A stretch of DNA of 64,000 nt from Verticillium longisporum (Eukaryota > Ascomycota > Sordariomycetes > Glomerellales > Plectosphaerellaceae), in NCBI GenBank assembly GCA_019188255.1, contig JAETXT010000012.1:2046001-2110000 (forward strand), read 5' to 3'. Made by a program: the position numbers and the translations under genes. Positions 35,604 to 46,253 of this stretch are shown here, one piece after another. Position 1 is the first letter of the stretch. Every line of letters begins with the position of its first letter. The notes under the pieces are model-generated. The model saw nothing but the letters and a program-made list of their open reading frames with translations, was not told the DNA's origin and searched no databases.

Positions 35604-38600
35604 TCATGCTCCATGTAACTTCTGGTTCAGACCAAGCAGCATCTGCCGCACATTCGCCATCAAACGAGTCTCAATCACCTCATAGCTAGACTGCTTGCTG
35701 GCCTCTGGCGGGCTGCCATCACGGGGAGGTGCCTTGGGTGGCACAATACTGGCTTCCGCTAGGCCAAGGACCCGGTCAATAGCCGACAGCGCGACGGCTT
35801 CAGCGACACTCTCGCCCACAGTGGCCTTGAGTGCATTGGTTGAGACATTCTTGAAGCCCACGAGGGCGGCGAAGACCTTGGGATCAAAGACTGAACCTGG
35901 TCCGTTTGCCTTGGCCGTAGTGGGTTCCCCAGGTGTGGGACTCTTGCTTTGACCGGAGTAGCCGTCTAGGACCTTCTGTATGCCTCGCATACAAATGTCT
36001 TCCAGCGCGGGGTTTTCCGTTGCTGCTGCTTTCAGACCCAGACAACGGTTGAGTGCCGACATGACAATAGCCTCGCCCTTTGGGCTCTTTGCCTTTTTCA
36101 TGTTCTCGACCAAGCCATTCTTCAGGCCCAAGACGGAGCGGAAGAGCCTAGGCTCGATGACGTGCCGCTGCTGACTTTGTACCGGTGGTGTCTGAGTTAC
36201 TCGCTGCGCTGTAGACGCGGCTTGCGGGTTCGTAGCAGGTTGTGGCTGGATCGGGACTCCGGGAAGGGCCAGCGCCGGCGGCTGTGCTGCCGGAAGGCCA
36301 TGCACCTGAGCGGTGCCGCTTTCGGTCTTGACTGCTGGGTTGGCCGGCGGAGGTCTTGATGCGTACGGCGAGCTGTACGTTGAGGTTTGAGCAACCCCGG
36401 CGGGAGCAGGGCCGTAGCCAGGGAGTTGTGCTGGCGCGACGGGTTGTGCTGGAACGGGCTGGGGTGCTTGACTGGCTACCGGCACAGAACCTGGCGGGGA
36501 ATACTGGGGAGGCCTGGCGGGTTGTGGTTGTTGAGTATTGTAAGTTTGAGGGTGATAGGCTTGGGGTTGATGCTGATACGTTGGTGCTCCAGGCGCTGCC
36601 GGCGCCATATGAGGAGCTGCCGCTGTATATGGTGGGTACATTGGGTGCGCATACGGCCCGTAGCCGGGCGCGAGGGTGCGGTCGGGCGAGGTAGCTTTAC
36701 GCTTCTTCCCGGCATCAAGCTCGACCCCTGGAACTCTTGACCAGAGGCCTGTCGTATCGTCTTTCTTGAAAGCCTCGTTCCCAATTAGGTTATGTCGCAC
36801 ACTGGACTCCCAGCCCTTGGTTTCGGTATGGAAGTAGAACCAGGGATATTTGAGTGTAATCCGCTTATAGATCTGTTTCAGCGTAAGACCCTCGGCACGG
36901 CCCTCGGCGTGGGCAGCTGTCAACGTCTCGTCGATGAGAACGCCGTAATTCTTGTTGGGCTTCTGCAGCTGTTCCTCTGTGTAATCCTCGATCTTGAGCT
37001 CCAGGGGGTGACTTGGGCCGCACTTTCTTGTCCTTCTTTTCCTTGGCACGTCTCTCTGCATCGGACCCTTCCCCTCCTTCCTCTTTGGGTTTCCTTGGCT
37101 TGTACTTGCGCTTCTCAGGACGGTCGCCGCCATCTTCAGGCAAAGGATGCTTCCTAGGTCTTCCGACCTTTCGCTTGATCGGTGGCTCGCCAGGCGGAGG
37201 CTGTGGCAGTGTCTTTCTTGCCATCTCCTGTGCTTGCTTCTTGAGAAGTCGCTGTTCTCTCTTAGACATGATGCCATTCTTTGGCGGACGGCCAGGGCCA
37301 CGCTTCTTTGGTATCGGTGGGAGTAACATCTCCGGCTGAGGGTCCATCCCGAGCTCGCCCTTCACTTGTACATGTTCCGGCTCAGCAGGGGCGTCCATAT
37401 CGGCATCTGCATCTGCGTCTGCATCCGCATCCATCGCCTCCAAATCAACTTCTGCTGTCGCGTCGACCGCGGATTTGGGTGGTCTTGCATCGCCCGCCTC
37501 GACTTCGGAATCCTCGTCATCGGATGGTGCAGGAGGGCTGAGGACGGATGACGAGTCACTTGTGTCTTGCAGCTGGCCGTTTCCATGCGATGCCTCAAAC
37601 TCAAAGCTCATCTCTTTGCCGCCTTCAGAGTATCGCTTCTTCTTCATGCGTTCCTCTTCGACCTCTTCTTCCGCGCAGGTCTTGCCCTCAGGAACGCCGT
37701 TGATGAGGAAGCGAAAGTCAACGTCTTTGATCTGGAGAGTATCGCCACTTCGTAGGACGACCGTGCCTTCTTTGTGCAGAATGTCTCCGACGAAGAAGCC
37801 GTTCTTGTGTAGCGGTATTGCTTTAAAAACACTTTCTTTCTGATTGAACTGGATGCGAACATGCTCCCTAGAGATTGCCTTTGTTTTGCTGGCGATGTCG
37901 GGTCCTGGAGAGTGAATGCCAATGATGGGCACATGGTAGGGGGAGGGTCGTAATGATGCGAGGTCGACAGCAGCGGCACCAGGAGTATGCGAGATGTACT
38001 GGCGATTTGAAATCAGGTTCTCCTGCGATTGATCCGCCTCTTGGTGCTCCGGCTCGTCATTGGTGCTGGTCTTTCGTCGTTTCTTGGGCCGACCAGTCTC
38101 GTCACTATCGGACTCAGGTCCCAGCATACCACCTTCCTCACTGACGTAGGACTTGCTGAATTTGCCTCTGTCATGCCTCACGGGTGATGGTGGCGGCAGG
38201 CCCAGCCGTTCGTTCTCCGCCGCCCTCCGCCTGTGTTCTTCGGCGCGCCTTTCATCTCTCCTGGCTTGCTCGAGGGCACGTTGGTCGCGTCCGATTATGA
38301 CGGCGTATGTCGTCATCTGGAAGACACTGTCGGCGAATTCTATTCGTGCGAAGGATTCGAGGCCTTCGCCGGCATCCGGCAAGTGACTAGCCCTGGCGGT
38401 CACGCCGTCGGCGCCGTTGGTGAGATTGCTGGGGAGTGTGACCTGAGCCGGGGTGACTGTCGAGGGTGGCTGGGCCATCTGATGCTGCATCATTGAATCG
38501 CCGGCCATTTGCGCGAGGGCCATGGCCATGTACGCGTTGGCATCAAGGGCGGAGATGGGCGTGCGCGGGAAGGGGACATCGAAGGGGCTGAGGTTGGAGG

Positions 38601-39009
38601 AACGGGTGTGAGATTGCGAACGATGGCGATTGTTCTGGAGCCCTTGGCTGTTCTGTTGCGTCTGTTGCTGGTCCAGTGATGGCTGGGCACCAGGCATGTC
38701 GGTGGCGAGGGATCGGGAGGTGACCCCTTGGCCAAGGCTGTCCATGGGATGGCCAGCCGTGGGCACCGTCACGTCGGCAGAAGCCATGTCGGACGCCGCG
38801 AATGGATCAGCGGGTACGGTTGCCGACGGTTGATCGCTCGGTAGAGGCGGTGGTGGAGTGGTCGTCGTCGTCGCGGCGGCGGTGGGTGTCGCTGGCGCAG
38901 CAGTCGCAGGCATTGGCGTGGCGGACTTGGACTTTGGCGGTGGTGTTGTCGGGATGGGCATCGGTAGCTCGGGCGCCTGGCCGCTTTGGCCGGCTTGGGA
39001 CGAAGTCAT
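35604..39009 (-). CDS. fhl1: FHA plus forkhead transcription factor (Fhl1-like), with apparent frameshift
   Basis: In yeast, Fhl1 controls ribosomal protein genes with its partner Ifh1. The reading starts at 39009 (MTSSQAGQSGQAPELPMPIP) with a Pro/Thr/Gln-rich leader. An FHA domain follows (TYAVIIGRD, later SREHVRIQFN and GDTLQIKDVDFRFLING), split by a long charged insertion. Next come an acidic stretch with an Asp-Ala repeat and two AT-hook-like motifs (KKRGPGRPPK and KRKVGRPRKHP), then the forkhead DNA-binding domain (LTLKQIYKRITLKYPWFYF, GWESSVRHNLIGNEAF, LWSRVPGVELDAGKKRKA). The Pro/Gln-rich C-terminus ends at 35604. The frame breaks at the G run 37004-37008, exactly between PKSP and LELKIEDYTEEQLQKPNKNY. 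Removing one base (or adding two) joins the parts into about 1130 residues. The break falls in a conserved stretch, so a sequence error is likely. Confidence 0.88.
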
Positions 39010-39747
39010 CGCTGCTCTGCGCGGATGGCAACAGACCAGCTCCTTCGTCTTCTGCGAGCCAACAAGGGCGTTTGGTCAGTTGCGACGGGACTGCGTCGTG
39101 ATGCGCTCGGCCGGGATACGATGCGGAAGGGAAGGTTCCCAAAAAATTGGGCGCCAGAGCCAGTCGCCCTTTGGTCTCTGCCTTGTGATGGGCTCACCTT
39201 AGAGGACGACAGGGTCGATGGGGTCGGCGCGCCTTGTGATTGGCCAGATGGCGCTTTCCCTCACCGATGGGCTCCTCTTTCCCCGCGCGACTGGTCAACA
39301 CCCTTGGTTGGGTACCTCTTTCCTCACCAGCGAGACTTGCCTCACCTGCCTGCCTGTCTTTCTCGATCAAGGGGTACCTTCGGTGTGGAAGGTGTAAGGG
39401 GCCAGCACGAGACAGGCACCTCAGACATTGACGCCGTAGCAGCCTATTGCTTCCGCCAGGGTAAGGTGTGGGTGGTACCGAGGCTCCTGCAGCGCTGACA
39501 CTTGGATGCGCTTGCCCGCTTTGATTGATCTGGCACTGTATGTACTTCCTGTCCTCAGCCTTCCCTGTCTACGTCTTTCCAAAAAGAAAATGGCACTGCA
39601 TCACAGACAACGGAATGCTTGTCAGAGAAATGGGTCTAGGGAAAAAGAGCCCAACTAGCACTTCGACCAGTTTTTTTTCTTGGACTTCCTCCTAAGCACC
39701 TTGGAACCCCAGCGTGACGAACGACCCTGCAACCAGAGACTATATTT
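39010..39747. other. Promoter region of the Fhl1-like gene and 3' region of MOT1
   Basis: No gene is seen. The part near 39,010-39,500 is upstream of the Fhl1-like start and contains a GGGTACCT motif at 39,309. A T run (TTTTTTTT) lies at 39,671-39,678. Confidence 0.5.
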
Positions 39748-41159
39748 TTATCTCAGCAAAGGGGTATGCTCTCCTGCACCAGAGAAGAGACCGGATCGCC
39801 TGGCATGATACCATCGCGGTAGCCGTTCCCCCACCCCATACTCCATGTGGCATACGAGACCCATTACAAAACCAATGGCATCATTGCGAAACGCTATTAT
39901 ACCCGCGGTAGTCATCATCATGACTGTCCATCTCTCTGTTCTCTCCTCATCTGTGATGTCGCGATGCCTTCTCACCACAGTCGGTCCTCCTTGAGATTGC
40001 TGTATCGAGTTCTCCCAGAGATCCGGCGCCCCGTGATTGAGCGAATACCCGACCTTGACAAGCTCCAACCCAGCTGCGATGACCATGATGCCCAGCAGAC
40101 TCTGAGGGTACTCAGCCAGCAGATTCATGAGACTGCGGCCGAAGAAGAGTCCAAGGAACAGCTTGAACAGACCTAGCATGATGACGCTGGCACCGCTGCG
40201 GGCTCCGAATCTGTACTGAGCTGCGAGTCCACCAGCGCCGTGACAGACAGGCATGGCCCCAAACCAGCTGCCTGTCAGATTCATGAGACCCACGCTTATG
40301 CCCATAGACGTGACGGAAGGTGTAGGCATATTCGGCAGCAGATCAGTCGCGAGAGCGCTGACGGCAATGACCGAGTTCAGGGTGGTCAAGGGCAGTTGGC
40401 CGAGGGCCATAGCCATGGCCTTTGTTGACCTGGTAGGATCATAAAACCCGAGAACGTAGCGAGGTTCCCAGAGTCGCAGACCTGGCAAAGCTGCCCAACC
40501 CCCCGAATGGACGACCGAAGTCAGAGCCATTGCGACGCACAGCACGAACATACAGAGGGCGTATGGAAATCGCGGCATAGTCTGTGTAGCGACGAGCGCC
40601 ACGAAAGCGGCATAATCCAGAAGAGGGGTTCTGCCATGGGAACCCGCTATTTTGGAGCCAGCTGCCATGACAAGAGAGAGACCGGCGCCCAGCTGAATGC
40701 CCTTGACTATGGGTATGGGCACCACGGCGCTGAATCGCTGAAGGAAGCCGGTCAGGCTCATCAGGAGAACGGCGAGGCCAACCCACTGCCCTGCATAGAT
40801 CACATCCTCAAACCCGGTGTTCGGTCGGGCGATGGCTGCAGCGGCGATGGCCTGGAGGCGGAGCACGTGGTTAATTTCAATAGTCAATGAGTCAGGATTT
40901 CGATGATGGGAGGGCAAGGCACCTTCATAGGTTGAACAGGGAGCGGGATGCCGAAGATGACACCTGTGGCCACGTTAAAGAGTCCCGAAAAGACCAGGGT
41001 GCTGTCCAGGCAAATGTCCTCCTGGATGGCGAGCGCGATCATCAAGGGCAGCAGGGTGCCGAGATCTCCCAAGGCGCCTGAGATCTCGGCCACTGGGGAT
41101 TGGCGCAGCGTCGTGACATTGTGGCGGTGAACGCGTTGCAGCTGTTCGAAGAAGGACAT
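39748..41159 (-). CDS. Molybdate/sulfate-type transporter (MOT1 family)
   Basis: Two exons (41159-40923 and 40851-39748) encode 446 aa. The 71 bp intron has an unusual donor, GTGCCT, but the joined sequence VQPMK|AIAAAAIAR restores a conserved family motif. The first exon carries SPVAEISGALGDLGTLLPLM, and later motifs include GIQLGAGLSLVMAAGSKI, TTLNSVIAVSALATDLLP, and MPVCHGAGGLAAQYRFGARSG, all diagnostic of MOT1-type molybdate transporters (MFS_MOT1/sulfate-transporter-like). About ten membrane spans are visible. High-affinity molybdate uptake would supply the cofactor for nitrate reductase and related enzymes. The C-terminus ends in EHTPLLR, resembling a dileucine-type vacuolar sorting signal (inference). 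Confidence 0.92.
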
Positions 41160-42175
41160 GGTCGCCGTGATGTATGGATGTATTTGCTGTTTCTTCAGGT
41201 CGGCATTGTTGCTGCGAAAAGCGCGCGTCCTTCTTTTTTTATGTGGTTCATTCAGTTGGAGCCTGACGTAGCTGTTCCACGGCACAGTCAGCCGAATGAT
41301 AGGACGGAACTCCGGCCTGCGCGGATTCGGAGGTGTTGTATCGGTCCCTCATGCCGCGATGGACTGGAGGAGACGGTGGGTTGTCTGTCGGCGCGAATTG
41401 CGCCCCCAGACTGCCCATGGGCCACGACAAAGGGGGACAAGCTCGTGATAGGTAGGTAGGTACCTAGGGTGGGCAGGCAGGCTGTACCCAGCTAGGTAGG
41501 TAGATGTCCCAACCAGCAGCGCTTCTCGACAGGGCTGTGCTTGGCAGGCCTGGTGATGCACCTGTCTCGAACACCAGAACTTAATTTGATGCTTCCAACG
41601 CATTGGAGGCAAATGTGCAAGGCGCAGCAACGAGCCAATTGACCATGTCCCGTTTGTCGTGTCCCCCCGGCATCAGTGAGATGAATGGGCTTGTGCTCGT
41701 CGCAAGACGGCAGCGCCCCCGGAAGCCTAAGGGAAACTGAAAACAGCACTTGCTCCCACTCCCGCTCCTGGCTCCTAGCTCCAGGCTCCTGGCTCTTCTC
41801 CCATTGACAACGAAAGCCAAGGGACTGAACTGGCAGACTTTGGCCCGCCCGACTTGGCAGCTCAGACTGGGTCAGCAGCATTCCGACCTCTCCCTCCCTC
41901 ACATCAACCCACCTGCCAGCTCATCACATCACTCGTCTCATCGCACCGCCATCTGCGAGCTCAAGACGTGTGCCTCGCCCCCTGACGAAGGGAGCGCATC
42001 GAGCCCGGCGCCGACAACCCAAGACGACGCACCGCCGATGCTGCCCTGAGGGCTCCCCTGTGGACGTCGGACCAGGACTTATCTGTAGCTACCTACCCTA
42101 CCCACGAACTGTATCTGTAGCTGAGGGTCCTGTTACCCTGGCACGGCGCGTGCACGCCCCAAACCAACAGGCAGA
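41160..42175. other. Divergent promoter region between MOT1 and a small membrane-protein gene
   Basis: It contains a GGTAGGTAGGTACCTAGG motif cluster at 41,451-41,504 and imperfect GCTCCTGGCTCC repeats at 41,764-41,796. No gene is seen. Confidence 0.55.
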
Positions 42176-42838
42176 ATGCGTAAGGAAACAGAATCCCACC
42201 CTGATCCAGCAAGACATCAAAGACATCCATCCAGAACATCACGGAATGACGCAATGACGTCGGCACTCAATCATCAATTGCCGTGCCTTTTCCTGCCGCT
42301 TCTCATGCTGTTCGCTCCTGCTGCTTCCACACCCCTGCCACACACCCTTCACCCTTCCACATGCACACCCCACCCCCAAAAGAATCATGAGAGGAGAGAG
42401 CGCACGTCACACTAACACGAAACACCAAAAGCCTACAACCGCGCCAAAGGCCGCACCTGCGAGATCCCCCCCTCGCCGTCCCCCGGCGGATCCCGTCTCG
42501 GCGTCGCCACCGACCCAGAGGGCCGCTCGCGCGCCGGCTCCTTCTCCGCCTCCGTCAACCGCCTCATCAGCCCGCACGACATTAACGCCCGCCTCGAGAG
42601 CCAGCTCGCGGCCGACGTGGGCCGCAGCGAACACGACGACGACAACAACCGCCGCCGCTGGGTGGTGCTACGCTGGCCCGCGGCGCTGCTGCGCCTTCTC
42701 GTCGTGCGGCCCCTCGGCTTCGTCATCGCCTTGATCGGCTGCGCCGCCGAGTACACGCCTCCCGTCGTGCCTGCTGTTGTGGCCATGGTGTTTCTCTATG
42801 TTGCCATGCCGTTGTTGATCGCGTGGGGGCTCGTTTGA
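42176..42838 (+). CDS. Small single-pass membrane protein, unknown function
   Basis: The model has a four-base first coding exon (42176-42179, ATGC before a GTAAGG donor), a 252 bp intron ending CCAAAAG with a CTAAC branch site, and exon 2 at 42432-42838. It encodes 136 aa beginning MPYNRAKGRTCEIPPSPSPG. The second exon has a TAA just upstream and no internal ATG that would include the conserved-looking Ser/Arg-rich part, so an upstream start is needed; the phase fits exactly. The C-terminal half holds hydrophobic segments (LLRLLVVRPLGFVIALIG and VVPAVVAMVFLYVAMPLLI). I do not recognise a family. The first exon is a prediction. Confidence 0.55.
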
Positions 42839-43622
42839 TGGGGGACATGTCGGTGACTGGAGGTCTGCTTGCTGCGAGACCCTGCGTGCTGAGATAGATG
42901 TACTTTGAGGCAGGCGGCGCCTTTTCGGGGTGAATGCAGCTTGTTGAGCACGAGACTGTCTGTTTTGTTCCACGTCTGAGAACCGAGAAGCTTCGTCATA
43001 TGGGCCACGGACGAAGGAGCCGTGTTTTATTTATTCGATATCGGAGACAGGTGTCACGGCTCATGAGGCGATAGGAATCTGGAGTCTGGCGACAGTGCGT
43101 CATTGCAGGGTCAGAGTTTGTTTCTTTTCACGTCAATTGAGCCAATTGACCATTGTACAATAACAAGTGTAGCTTTAAGTGGTATCGTGTCATTAAGAGT
43201 TGATCTGGCTACCGACGCAAAGCACCGAGACGGAACGCTGCTCCGCGAAAGATGTCCAGACCAGATAGTACTGGATGGATGGATGCGCGCGTTTGTACAA
43301 AAGTAATGGTGTGACATGGCTCCCCCCAACGCCCTCCGTCTACACTTCGACCCAAGCCCGAACGACCGCTGCCAACGAGTGCACACGCCCCGGTCAGGGA
43401 TGCCCAAGGTGGCGGATCGTGCACGACGGTGAAGTGCGGCGACTCGTCTGAAAGAGACCCCCGCGCCTTCCCATCGCCTCAAGACCCCCGTGAGCAAGAA
43501 AGCCCGTCCGAAATCAATTGTCCATCAGCGTTGGCTTGGTTGTCCAGAATTGTTGATTCCCGTCGAAGCGGTAAGGCGTAGGCCCCGGCCGCTGCCTGAG
43601 GTGCGTCCCCGGCGCTAGTTCT
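42839..43622. other. Spacer between convergent small genes
   Basis: No credible coding sequence is present. It presumably contains the 3' UTRs of both small membrane-protein genes. Confidence 0.6.
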
Positions 43623-43814
43623 CTAGATCTGCTGGGTCTGGGCCCTGGCTTTCCTCTTGTTGTTCCACTTGAAGAAGTAGATGCCGATGAGGACGATGGC
43701 GACGAGGCCGACAATGACGAAGACGGCCATCAGACCGGGCTCCTGCTTGGGCCAGTTGCGCTTGGCGAGCTGGTTGAGGGCGTCGCGAGCGACGAGGGTG
43801 TTGACGGCAGGCAT
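43623..43814 (-). CDS. 63-residue single-pass membrane protein
   Basis: A single exon encodes 63 aa: an N-terminal amphipathic part (MPAVNTLVARDALNQLAKRN), a clear transmembrane helix (GLMAVFVIVGLVAIVLIGIY) and a basic tail ending NNKRKARAQTQQI. The positive-inside rule predicts a cytosolic C-terminus. The frame is open far upstream, but there the codons are uncharacteristic, and the ATG at 43814 follows a CACC/CAAC-rich leader, so this start is preferred. The function is unknown; short tail-type proteins of this kind are often organellar or ER membrane factors (inference). Confidence 0.7.
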   Translation of the reverse strand: MPAVNTLVARDALNQLAKRNWPKQEPGLMAVFVIVGLVAIVLIGIYFFKWNNKRKARAQTQQI

Positions 43815-46253
43815 GTTGGCGGTGGTGGGGGAGTGGAGATGAGATGAACTGAGAGGGTTTGTTAGCGAGAAGGCCCGGGTCAAAGAATGCGCCAAGGCAT
43901 GAAAAGACTCAGAACGCTGAATCGGCCGAATTGAACAATAGACGAAGGGTGGGAAAAGGCGAAAGAAATGACCGCTGTGTGAGGCTTTTAAACAACAGAG
44001 AGCGCGAAAACATGGGTCTGCGAGCTTCCAGGCCTGGGGCTGGTGCCGGACCACCAGTTGGTGTCCGTATTGAATGGCCCGGGGCCTGGAGCTGCAGACG
44101 GCGCCCGCCAAGCCCATCGCGCGAGACGAGACCGTCGGATAGCAGAAAACTTGCCGTCTGCTGTGGCCCAGAGCTTCCCTCTGTGCAGAGGGCGACCAAT
44201 TGGCCACAATTGGGGTGTAGCGATTGCGATGCAGCAAAGGAATTTCGAAAACAAGGGGATTGAGGATCGATTTACCTTGGGTAGACGGTGCTCGTGCGAC
44301 AACGACGACAAGAGTCGAAAGCTGGGGTTTCTGCAGCAAGACGATTAGCCAAGCGCCAACAACGCAGGGATGATGCAGCTTGTAATAGCACCAAAAAAAT
44401 GATTGGCACAAGACGCTGATGCACCAAGTTGAGGGGAGAGGAAATACTAACGTGAACGGAGGGTGAAGATGCTGCCGGGAGGGAATTGGGAGCTGAAGGA
44501 GGAAGAAAGGGAAAAGGAAGAAGAAGGGGAGGGAGCAAGCAGGATTATCGGCGGTCGAAAGCGGACGGGTGACCACGAGGTATTTCAGACCACCGAGAAT
44601 GGGGTGTGCCGTCCTGCCTGTCGCGCTTGTCTGTTGCCGTGCACACCCACTGTAGGTAGGTAAGGTACCGTAGGTAGCCAGGTCACTCAGGTCGCCGGTA
44701 TTACTTGGTACCTTGGATCTCGCTTTCCAGTGCGAATGCCCGCCCGCACCCACTGGACGGGGGGGGCTCATTGGGGGCGCAGAATGGGGTCTCTCGGAGA
44801 AGAGCTCAAAAGCTAAGCCAAGAACAGTATGGGGCCTGCGAAAAGCTTGTCCAGCTAGCCGGCAAGGCGGCAGGTGCGACAGAGAGGCCTGGGCGGTGCG
44901 TCCTGGGCTTTCTCACTGAGGGTCTTTTTTTTTTTTTTTCTCCCGCACTCTCCTGCCTGCCTGTCTGCGCCTGTACTGTGCCTGCTTTGCCCGTCGGTCG
45001 CGCCTGTCGACCACCGGCCCCTGTACCTTCCCGGTCAAACAAGCCTAGAGGCCCCAGCGCGGCAAGGTACCCGATACTTCAGTGTGGGGAGGGCATTGGG
45101 CAAACCCGCAGCGGCTTGGATGACATGCAGGGACGTCGATTGGCTCACAGGCATGGATGGTCGGTGCTTCGCCAGTCCACCTTACCTGATGCCAGTGTCA
45201 CCACTATCGCCCTGTTTACCTCACTGCGTTGTTTTGCAGTGTCACTCATTATGGCCGGCCCATTCCATCTCCCATCTCCATCTCCATACTCGACAGCCCA
45301 CCCCCCGTCCATTCGCCATTGCATTATTCCATCCATCCATCTATCCGCCCATCCATCCATCAATACTTTGAGCACATCCGACACGCACACACACACACAC
45401 ACACACAGCTTTTGTACCTCCGACTGCGCGAATTACCCCAAGCTGCCCTGGTCCCGACAGTTCTGGCCTGGTACTACGTGCTGACTGCCACTGCACCTGC
45501 CGAATAGCCCGATCCTCTCCAGAATCGCCCACCCCCCCAAGCCGCACCCACCTCACTCTCCCGCACGATGCCCATCGAAACAACCCTGTCGGCCGCGCCG
45601 TGATTAGTCCTGCCCCGGTTTCTTGCGCGGATTTCTGGCCGTTCTGTGCCATGCTCATTTGCTCGCACTGGGACATGGCGATCGTCCCCGGCCGACCACC
45701 CTGCACCAGCCTGGTTCCTGTCAGTGCCGTGCCCTCCCGGGCACCGGTGTGTTTCCTCGGAGACAGGCACAGACTCGCTTTCACAAAGCGATCCAGCTTG
45801 GGTCAGCCAACCCGACTCAACCCGGCCCCTGCAATGGAAACAACAGACGGATTGACGCCGTGACTTTCAATCCCGGCCGAGTCATGCAGGTACCACAGTG
45901 TGTCTCTAGCTGGCCATCGGTGCCGATTCCATGCCAATTCCGTCTTGGAACATTGGTCACTGACGCGCTCTTTTGTCGCCTCGTCCGACGTCGTAGCCCC
46001 CTCCCTTTGGTAGGAAGACAGACAGAGCTCCTTGACTCGAGTACTAGAAAGGTCAGACGCTGGTCCTGACGATCGCGATTCGCGCCCCAGGTCCGGCCGG
46101 CTACTACCCCTGTCTGCCTCAGACAAACGCGGGATGGAACAAGCCAAGCTTGTTTTTCCATTTCTCAAGTGTTTGACCAAAACAATGCTTTCAGCAGTGG
46201 GGGCCTGCAAGTCAAGATACGTACAAACCTTCTGAAGCACCCTAAAATCAAGA
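43815..46253. other. Gene-free spacer with simple repeats
   Basis: Contains the leader of the 63-residue gene, a TAGGTAGGTAAGGTACC motif at 44,653-44,713, a T run of about 15 at 44,926-44,939, and CATC and CA repeats at 45,330-45,408. The several long open frames here have no domain similarity. Confidence 0.55.
45330..45408. repeat. Compound microsatellite: CATC repeat then CA repeat
   Basis: Interrupted CCAT/CATC repeats at about 45,330-45,361 are followed by an (AC)n run at about 45,381-45,408. It is intergenic and likely to vary in length. Confidence 0.85.

Noticed and set aside
43623..44771. 382-codon frame containing the 63-residue protein
   Set aside because: Upstream of the ATG at 43814 the sequence lacks coding character; only the C-terminal 63 residues look real.
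44653..46250. Several open frames of 80-260 codons
   Set aside because: No domain, overlapping on both strands, and containing microsatellite-derived residues.
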